In this document: piece by piece, positions 9,234 to 16,900 of the stretch
Position numbering within the stretch: position 1 is the first letter of the stretch
Layout of the letters: every line of letters starts with the position of its first letter
Source of the DNA: JAYZDF01 sp036337945
GTDB lineage: Bacteria > Myxococcota > Kuafuiibacteriia > Kuafuiibacteriales > Kuafuiibacteriaceae
Reading direction: 5' to 3'
Assembly (NCBI GenBank): GCA_036337945.1
Contig: JAYZDF010000030.1
Span: forward strand, 12,743 to 76,742
DNA: 64,000 nt
The notes under the pieces: model-generated
What the model saw: the letters and a program-made list of their open reading frames with translations, nothing else
Database searches by the model: none
What the model was told of the DNA's origin: nothing
Translations under genes and position numbers: made by a program

Positions 9234-10339
9234 TAGTAAGTCCCCGAGACTGTTCCAGTAGGCCCTGCCACATCAGGCCCTCCTGATAAAACGTCACCGT
9301 CAAGTAGAAGTCCGGCGGTTACGCTCCCAGCGATCAGCGCACCGCCTATAGAAGCCCAGAACCACCACTGTTGCCAGTTTTCTTTTTTTTCTCGGTAGCT
9401 TTCAAAATCTTGCATTGGGATAGCGGCAAGGTCTTCTTCCCAAGTAAGTTTGGGTTCAAACTGTTGACGAGGATCTAGAGTAAATTCCGCTCTTGCGACG
9501 AAGCCATCGTTTCTCTTCACAACAAGATTATGCAATCCTGCAGGGCCAATCCATACCGCAGAGCCGTCTTCTCGAACTGCAATGCTTTGCCCATCGACGG
9601 TTACCGACGTGACATTCGTAAGCACACCGGGTCGAAAGCGAACAAGGCCATCGAGACTTCCCAGTTGTTCTGTAATCTTGATTTCCGGTGCGGGAGCAGA
9701 GTTTGTTTGAACCTCCTTTTCGGCTGTTGTCTGAGCTGCAAGTTCCGAGGGCTGCAAGGTCGGTTTCTTTATCTCAGGTTTCGCAACGATCTCTGCTTTC
9801 TTGGCGGTGGATGCACTGGTTTTTTTTGATTTTCTTCGTTTCTTTTTTGCGATGGCTTTCCGGGTAGTCGGCGCTTGCGTCTTGCGCTTGAATCCGCGGG
9901 CCAGTGCTTTTGCAATGAGCTTTATCTTTTCGTCGAAAGTTTTCTTTGAGACCTTTTTTCCCGTTCTAACCCGCAGAAGACGTTTCTTTTGTCTGACATC
10001 TACAATGATCATGGTCATGTTCTCGTCGGAAATTTTGCCTGCAACGAGGTATTGTGCGTCGAGGTCCTCTCCAAGATTAGCCAGACACTTTACTCGAAAT
10101 CCGCAATTCCAAGACGTTTTTTTACCCATTCCTAAAAGGATGCCTTGGGCGCTGCTTTGCAGCGAGGTGCTGATTTTCAGGCTACCTTTTTGCTTGTTGA
10201 ATTCTTGGGTAATCGTTTCCCACGCTTGTATTGCCTGGATTTCCGGAATTCCATCGGGCTTTGGTGGCATTACCAAAAGCTCCGGAGTGGCAGATGCGAA
10301 CAGAACACTTAATGCCGTGAGGCTGACCGTCGAGAGCAT
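9233..10339 (-). CDS. membrane-anchored protein with Lys-rich linker and PEGA-like domain
   Basis: A 368-residue protein: signal peptide at 1-18, an N-terminal domain (about 25-150) resembling periplasmic proteins that report on aggregated paralogues (SAQGILLGMGKK, then YLVAGKISDENMTMIIVDV). A very basic linker rich in K/R/T/A/P covers about 150-220. A beta domain (about 225-300, SLDGLVRFRPGVL, VTVDGQ, GPAGLHNLVVKR) resembles a PEGA module, and a single membrane helix sits at about 325-347. The short tail after the helix is Gly/Thr-rich. Function unknown. It is coupled to the downstream IPT protein by a TAATG overlap, and I infer that they act together at the envelope. Confidence 0.72.
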   Translation of the reverse strand: MLSTVSLTALSVLFASATPELLVMPPKPDGIPEIQAIQAWETITQEFNKQKGSLKISTSLQSSAQGILLGMGKKTSWNCGFRVKCLANLGEDLDAQYLVAGKISDENMTMIIVDVRQKKRLLRVRTGKKVSKKTFDEKIKLIAKALARGFKRKTQAPTTRKAIAKKKRRKSKKTSASTAKKAEIVAKPEIKKPTLQPSELAAQTTAEKEVQTNSAPAPEIKITEQLGSLDGLVRFRPGVLTNVTSVTVDGQSIAVREDGSAVWIGPAGLHNLVVKRNDGFVARAEFTLDPRQQFEPKLTWEEDLAAIPMQDFESYREKKENWQQWWFWASIGGALIAGSVTAGLLLDGDVLSGGPDVAGPTGTVSGTY

Positions 10340-10419
10340 TTCGTCCCTATGCTAACGCAATTTGGACCGGGAATGTTAGTTCATCGGTGTATAATCAATG
10401 GAATTATCGCCCGGATAGA

Positions 10420-11652
10420 CTAGGCCGTTTGGGCATAACGGCCGACTTTAAGAATTTTTGCGAAGGCCCATGCGATGGGACCTGCTGCGAAGCTTAGTAG
10501 CGCGCCCAGTCTCAGCATGTCTGCGGTCCCAAATTTCGCGTATTCTAAAGCAGCCTCAGGTGAAACACCATTGGTGAGCGCAACGCTGGTGACAAAAAGT
10601 GCAACCGTAAAGCCGACCGCTGCGACCGTTCCAATCACGAGTGCGTCCTTTAGGCCCATCCCGGCTGGCAGACTGAGGCCTAATAGTTGCCCAACGAGCG
10701 TGAAAAAGACAATGCCTACCGATTTGCCGATAAGAAGTGCCCCAAAGATAATCCAGGTTGGTTGGCCCGTGATTGAGTCTATATTGAGTACAACTCCAGC
10801 GTTTGCCAAACCGAACGAAAAGAGTCCGACATCAACGATAGGTTTGAAGAAATGCTCAAACTCATTCATGGTATCGTGAAGGTTATCGGTATTGGCAAAC
10901 AACCCGCTGTCTCGTTCTGCATGCGGCATAAACGGAACGACAGGTACCATCGCAAGCGCTGGATGTACGCCCGTGAGATATAATCCGAACCAGCATAGTG
11001 GCGTTCCTAGCAGAAAGTACGCCCAAAACGTCTTGACCCCTTTTCGGCGAAGGATCTCACAAATGACCATACCTACGAGCACAAGCCCAAGCCATTGCGG
11101 GGAAACATCTGAGGTGTAGAAAACCGCGATGATTACCATTCCGACCATATCGTCGAGAACTGCGATAACGAGCAGCAGTAATACTGCTGCGTGCTGACGT
11201 CCGAAGATTAGACCGGCAAATAACCACGCATATGCGATGTCAGTGGCCGTAGGAACCGCCCAGGCACTGAATATATCGGGGCTCGGTTCGTAAATCGCGC
11301 GCAGTAAAAAGAACACGCCGATGGGGCCGAATACACCGCCTATCGTAGCAATGACGGGCATCGAAGCTTTTTTGACGCTTGAAAGCGCGCCTCCGGGAAG
11401 AAAGCTCTCCATGATTTCCTTCGCCGCGACTCCGAAGAAGAGAACCATAAAAATATCGTTCACGATGAAATTGAGAAGATTGTAGTGATTATGCAGGAAG
11501 TTCTTCTTATGAAAAGCGGCGGCGTAACCTTCATTGTCTACGTTTGACCAAATCAAAGCGATGATCGTCCCAAGCAGAAGAAAAGCCGAGATCTCTCTGA
11601 GATAAGTGAAAGTTTGTTGTATCGGAGTTGTTTTTGTTTCAGTTGCCGCCAT
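10420..11652 (-). CDS. nhaA: Na+/H+ antiporter NhaA
   Basis: A 410-residue inner-membrane protein with about 12 helices. The ion-binding aspartates of NhaA are visible: PTATDIAYAWLF (equivalent of D133) and VLDDMVGMVII (equivalents of D163/D164). The family exchanges external H+ for internal Na+ or Li+ and protects against salt and alkali. Length is slightly above the E. coli protein (388). The ATG at 11652 is the natural start. Promoter sequence presumably lies in the 127 bp separating it from the upstream gene at 11780. The presence of a sodium extruder fits a marine or saline habitat but does not prove it. Confidence 0.96.
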   Translation of the reverse strand: MAATETKTTPIQQTFTYLREISAFLLLGTIIALIWSNVDNEGYAAAFHKKNFLHNHYNLLNFIVNDIFMVLFFGVAAKEIMESFLPGGALSSVKKASMPVIATIGGVFGPIGVFFLLRAIYEPSPDIFSAWAVPTATDIAYAWLFAGLIFGRQHAAVLLLLVIAVLDDMVGMVIIAVFYTSDVSPQWLGLVLVGMVICEILRRKGVKTFWAYFLLGTPLCWFGLYLTGVHPALAMVPVVPFMPHAERDSGLFANTDNLHDTMNEFEHFFKPIVDVGLFSFGLANAGVVLNIDSITGQPTWIIFGALLIGKSVGIVFFTLVGQLLGLSLPAGMGLKDALVIGTVAAVGFTVALFVTSVALTNGVSPEAALEYAKFGTADMLRLGALLSFAAGPIAWAFAKILKVGRYAQTA

Positions 11653-11779
11653 GGTGGTCCCGTACGGGCCGGGAACCTAACGACCAAAACTCAGAATGTC
11701 ATCCGTTTCCGGCAAGATTTGTTGGTAATTTCGGTTCTACCGATAAAACCCTCTACACCGCCGCTGCTTGTCCTTCGTT

Positions 11780-12994
11780 CTATGCGTACTTTTCGTCCTT
11801 TTTGATATAAACATCGGATTGCATTGATATTTTTCCTTCTTTTTTGAGCTTGTTCAGATGGGCTAAGCAAGACCGCTGGGCTAAGGGGTGAAGCTGCTTA
11901 GGTGTATCTCTGTATGCGTCGCTCACAATCGTCTCAAGATTTGCCGGACTCAGGTACTCAACGGCCGAAAGGACCAGATCTTCTCTTGCTTGTCGATGGC
12001 GAAGATATTGTTGCAATTTTTTCGGACCATTAGGAATGGGTGGGCCATGTGCTGGAAAAAGACAGGAAGGATACATTTGCTTCAATCTTTTGAGCTGGTT
12101 CATGTAGTCGCTCATGTCCCCCTCATCTGGGTCAACAATGATGGTTCCCACCGCTGCGACCATGTCACCGACAACCATTGCTTTTGATTTTGGTCGCAAA
12201 TCAGCCAACACGATGTGCCCGGGAGCGTGCCCAGGTGTAAAATACACTTCGAGCCCAAATGGTCGACCAAATCGGTCCTTACCAAGGTCGATGCAGTCGC
12301 CTTCATCCAAGGTTTTTTCAATCGGGACTCGATCTCGGAGTAAATCTCGCGTCACCGGGTGTGCGACAATTGGACGATTATAATGCCCCTTTAGCCATTG
12401 TGCAGCGCCGTAGTGATCAGCATGATGATGAGTCAGTACAATTGCGGATAATTGAGCCCCCGACTCCAGCCGCGCATCGATGAGGCGACGCAGTTTTGCT
12501 CTCTCGGTGTCTTCGTATGTAGCCGGATCCACGACAACAAAAGAGTCGTCTCCAACGAGATAGGCGTTGGTATGTTTGGCAGGAGGCAAGGTCGGACTGA
12601 GTAATGGAATTTGTGTGAAGCCCGGAATTGCTTCGTTGTGGATTTCTCCTTTTGGCCAATGAGCTTCATGCTTATCTACTGGCCAATGATGCAAAACCCA
12701 GTGCGCGAGGGGAGAAATGGCAAACTCAAAATCTCTCCACTTTTGTAGCCAGTCTCCGATGGTCGCCGATGACCCCGCATGTTTTTCAGTCTCAACCTCG
12801 ATGAGGACTAAGTCCGTTCCCGTTACATTGTGTTCATGGGATTGCCATACCATAGGGGTTTTGGGCGATTTCTCGCAAATGTTGCGAGGTAAACACATGA
12901 ATTCATTGCATTTTGCGAGTTCTATTTCGCCAGCTGAGTTTCTCCGAATTTCCGCCGAATAAGTGGGCACGTTTGAGGATGAAAATTCAGCCAT
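11780..12994 (-). CDS. metallo-beta-lactamase-fold hydrolase, LACTB2-like, with extra N-terminal domain
   Basis: A 404-residue protein. The metal-binding motif THHHADHYG lies at about 185-193, with further ligands in the later FTPGHAPGHIVL and VVGDMV segments. A C-terminal winged-helix-like tail (LAQRSCLAHLNKLKKEGKI) matches the LACTB2/glyoxalase-II-like hydrolases. The first 130 residues are an additional domain with a Cys-containing segment (FMCLPRNICEKSP) and Trp/His-rich stretch. I cannot assign it; related proteins sometimes carry a Nudix domain there, but I see no Nudix box. Substrate unknown, with thioester or endonuclease activity both known in the group. A palindromic site lies just upstream (13002-13020). 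Confidence 0.85.
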   Translation of the reverse strand: MAEFSSSNVPTYSAEIRRNSAGEIELAKCNEFMCLPRNICEKSPKTPMVWQSHEHNVTGTDLVLIEVETEKHAGSSATIGDWLQKWRDFEFAISPLAHWVLHHWPVDKHEAHWPKGEIHNEAIPGFTQIPLLSPTLPPAKHTNAYLVGDDSFVVVDPATYEDTERAKLRRLIDARLESGAQLSAIVLTHHHADHYGAAQWLKGHYNRPIVAHPVTRDLLRDRVPIEKTLDEGDCIDLGKDRFGRPFGLEVYFTPGHAPGHIVLADLRPKSKAMVVGDMVAAVGTIIVDPDEGDMSDYMNQLKRLKQMYPSCLFPAHGPPIPNGPKKLQQYLRHRQAREDLVLSAVEYLSPANLETIVSDAYRDTPKQLHPLAQRSCLAHLNKLKKEGKISMQSDVYIKKDEKYA

Positions 12995-13001
12995 AATTTA
13001 T

Positions 13002-13020
13002 ACATACCAAAACAGTATGT
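13002..13020. promoter_or_regulatory. candidate TetR-type operator between MBL hydrolase and uppP
   Basis: A perfect inverted repeat, ACATAC and GTATGT, separated by 7 bases, sits 8 bp upstream of the start of the hydrolase gene in the 89-bp divergent gap. This half-site is typical of operators bound by TetR/AcrR-family repressors. No such regulator is encoded in the window, so the regulator is unknown. It is inferred from sequence only. Confidence 0.4.
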
Positions 13021-13083
13021 CTCCGTCTCGATATTCATTCGTTCTCGTAAACCTGACGCTGGAGCTTAACCTAACGGCAATGT

Positions 13084-13941
13084 ATGAAACACCCGATGGA
13101 AGCCGCACCTCAGGTCGCAGAGTTAGGATATTTTGAAGCTACTTGTTATGGGCTGATCCAAGGCGTAACCGAGTTTTTACCTGTTTCGAGCTCTGGTCAC
13201 CTAAAGATCGCGCACCGTTTAGGCCTCGGCGCGATTCCTCCTGAGTTGGAAATGCCCTTCGATGTTCTTCTACACGGAGCAACACTTATCGCCATTGGAA
13301 TCGCTTTTTTTCCAGACATTATTGCAGCGATTCGCAAAGGCATAAATTTCTATATGGTTATGGCGATAAGCATTGTCCCAGCCGGATTAGCGGGATTGTT
13401 CGGTCGTTCGGTGGTTCACAGCGTTGGAGAGAGCTACTTCGGCGTCGGCGTCTGTTACGTTTACACTGCTATACTTCTTTACTTTGCGCAGGTAGTCAGC
13501 CGTCGGCGTACTCTTGTTGAAACCAACCAATTGCCCGACGAGCTACTCAATTCAGTTACGAGAAAGCAGGCCGTCTATGTTGGTTTATTTCAGGTTCTCG
13601 CTTTGCTCCCCGGTGTGAGTCGAAGTGGATCGACTGTCGCTGGCGGTTTACTTGGCGGAATGAGCTCCGCCTTGGCTGTTTCCTACTCTTTTTTGGTTGG
13701 TCTACCACTCATTGCCGCTGCAGCAGCGAAAGATGCTCTTGATGGTGGTTTTTCACATCTCATTTCGGTGATTGGCTGGGGCCCGATTTTGGTCGCATTT
13801 GTTTCCAGCGTCATCAGCGGGTTGCTATCCATCGCTCTCCTCAAATTAGTCGTAGGCCGGAATCGGCTGCACTGGTTTTCGGTCTACTGCATGGCTTTAG
13901 CGATCGCGTGCTTTGTCCTCGAAGGACTTAGTAAAGGTTAG
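13084..13941 (+). CDS. uppP: undecaprenyl-diphosphatase UppP (BacA)
   Basis: A 285-residue integral membrane phosphatase that recycles undecaprenyl pyrophosphate to the monophosphate for peptidoglycan and other glycan export. Both signature motifs are present: GVTEFLPVSSSGHL near residues 26-39 and LLPGVSRSGSTVAGG near 178-192. Several membrane helices fill the rest, and the length is normal. The ATG at 13084 has another possible start one codon region upstream but homology supports this one. It is followed after 21 bp by a giant lipoprotein gene on the same strand, which may simply be read-through. Confidence 0.95.
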   Translation: MKHPMEAAPQVAELGYFEATCYGLIQGVTEFLPVSSSGHLKIAHRLGLGAIPPELEMPFDVLLHGATLIAIGIAFFPDIIAAIRKGINFYMVMAISIVPAGLAGLFGRSVVHSVGESYFGVGVCYVYTAILLYFAQVVSRRRTLVETNQLPDELLNSVTRKQAVYVGLFQVLALLPGVSRSGSTVAGGLLGGMSSALAVSYSFLVGLPLIAAAAAKDALDGGFSHLISVIGWGPILVAFVSSVISGLLSIALLKLVVGRNRLHWFSVYCMALAIACFVLEGLSKG

Positions 13942-13962
13942 ATAAAGTGCTATAAGAAGACC

Positions 13963-16900
13963 ATGAATATCGGTCTTCGGAATTTATCGATTTCTATCCT
14001 TGCTCCACTACTCTTTGCCTGTCTCGATAATCCCGAAACCTTTCGTCCAGATGTTGGTTTCATTGAGAATCTTGAACCTTCGTCTACGGATGACGAATAT
14101 ACTGTCGAGGTTAACAGCAAAACGATTTTTGATGTAGTTGCGAATGATTCAGACCCTGACGGAGACGAACTTAGTGTGGCCTCTTTTTCCCAGCCGCTGA
14201 GTGGTTCCGCAGCGACAGCAGACTCGTCTTCGATACTTTTTACAGCACCAGCTGAGCCCGGATTAAGTACTTTTGAATACACCGCATCTGACGGGCGAGG
14301 GGGGACGTCGTCGGCAACGGTAAGAGTTACGGTTGTTGCTGCGAACGCGTTACCTGTCGCTCTGACGGATACAGCGACAACTCAACAAGGTGTCTCAGTA
14401 TTAGTTCCTGTGCTCCTGAATGATAGCGACCCAGAGGGTAACGCACTGACTGTAATCGCAGTTGATGATACCGAAGCAGGAAGCACTGAAATCCGGATGA
14501 ACGAAGTTTTGTTTACTCCCAATGCGGAGTTTTTTGGGAATGCAAGTTTTGCATATACCATCGAAGACTCCCAAAAATTACAAACCTCCGCTTACGTCCA
14601 CATAAACGTTAACGGCAGACCCGTGACCAATAACGATGTCTATGCGGTTGCGATTTCTGGAGCCACGCTACTACCTGTTCTCGAAAATGACCAGGATCCC
14701 GATGGAGAAGAACTTACACTTGTCAACGTTCTTGGAGATCATGGTGGCGAAGCTCGTATTGTAGGCGAGCAAATTTCATATACAGCTCCTGTTGGCTTCC
14801 GGGGTAACGAAACGTTTCAGTATATCGTGACCGACCCTCGGGGAGGTACAAGTACCGCAACGGTCACAGTGCGAGTCAGTTCTCCACCGATTGCGGCTCA
14901 AGATAATGTTCTGAGCCAAGAAGACATTCCTATCGAAATCAATCCATTACTCAATGATAGTGATCCTGAAATGGATACCCTGTCGATTGCGAGCCTGTTT
15001 CAGCCCGTCAATGGGTCGGTTAGGGCTGTCAGTGACCAAACGGTTCTTTACACGCCTAATTCCGGCTTTATTGGAGTAGACGAATTTTTCTATACCATAA
15101 GCGACGGCAACCTAAATGTCTCAACAGGCACTGTAACGGTAACGGTGAATGGTCGACCAGATGTTGTGAACGACGATGTCTATACTGCAGTCAATCGACC
15201 ATTGAACATCAATGTCCTATCGAATGATACAGATCCTGAAATGGACTCGCTTTCGGTTGTTGAAATTCAAACGCCGCCCTCCGGGACAGCGACCATCGCT
15301 TCGAACAACATCGTGATATTTAGCCCAGAACAAAACTTCAGTGGAATTGTGAGCTTTGCCTATACGGCTGAAGATGCCCGCGGAGGAAGAGCACAGGCAA
15401 CAATAAATGTTACTGTCAATACTACTCCAATTGCTAATCAAGATGCCGCGCTTACTCAACAGGATACTTCTGTGACGATAGATGTTCTTGCGAATGATAG
15501 CGACGAAGACAACGATGTTTTGAGCGTAGCAACTACGCGGCCCGGAGCGAATGGACGAGTCGATGTCAACCCTTCAGGTACAGTGACCTATACGCCAAAT
15601 GCTGGCTTCTTTGGGAACGATACATTTATCTATACAGTCAATGATGGTCGCCAGGGGACAGCGACCGCCAATGTAAATATTACGGTGAACAGCCGGCCGA
15701 TAGCGCTAGACGATAGTTTTGCAACTCAGCAGTCGACGGCGGTGGTGCTTAATGTATTAGCGAACGATTCCGATCCTGAAGACACTTTCCAAATTGAGTC
15801 ATTTCAGCAAGTGTTTACCGGGACGATCACGGACAACGGAAACGGTACGCTTACGTATGCGCCTAATCCGGCCTACTTCGGAACAGAGAATTTCACATAT
15901 ACAATCTTAGACGCTCGTGGAGGCCGAGACTCCGCGACTGTTTCAGTGGTGGTGAATGGCCAGACAACTGCTGTAAGAGATCAAGCCTTCACTCAGGTAA
16001 ATACTTCTGTGCTTATTGACGTTCTAAGCAATGACTTAGACCCAGAAAATGAGCCACTCAGCATCGTATCTTTCGTGACTCCACTCAATGGCAGTGTAAC
16101 GCAGGAGTCGAATGGTTTACGTTATACACCCAATAACAATTTCACTGGCGTTGATACATTTGTATATGTCATTACCGATGGCTCCAGCAATGCAACTGGA
16201 ACCGTAACGATTCGAGTCAACGCAGCGCCTGTTGCAAATAACGACACTTTTATCGTCCAGCTAGATCAATTGACGCGACTCGATGTCCTTGCAAATGACA
16301 CCGACGCGGACTCACAAAACGGACTATTCGCGGATTCACTTTCGATTGTAGCAAGTGGTCTGACGCAGCCAGCCCAAGGGACGGTGAGCAGCACTGCAGG
16401 AGACGTCGTTCTCTACCAGCCGCCCACAGGCTTTTTCGGTGAAGTTGCTTTTGATTATACGATTCAAGACAATTTTGGTGGCTCTGCCCAAGCCTCTGTT
16501 TCAGTGAGTGTTAATTCTCCTCCTGTTGCCGTCGACGACGATGTATTGGTTCAAATGGAACAGCCATTCACCGTCTCTGTTTTAGCCAATGATAACGATC
16601 TTGATGTTACTGATTCGCTGACGGTATCTAGCGTAACTCAGCCACTAAATGGAACCGTAGCGATCTCCGGGACAACTGAGGTTATATACACATCCAATAC
16701 CGGATATTTTGGTCCTGATGCCTTCACATATACGGTGACGGACTCTCGCGGAGGTTTCGCAACAGCCAATGTGACGGTGAACGTCAATGCACCACCAGTT
16801 GTCGCCGATGATCAATTCATTGTACTCCAAAATACAACGAGACTGCTTGATGTCCTGGCGAATGATGATTCGCCGGACCTAGACCCTTTGACCTTCGTTT

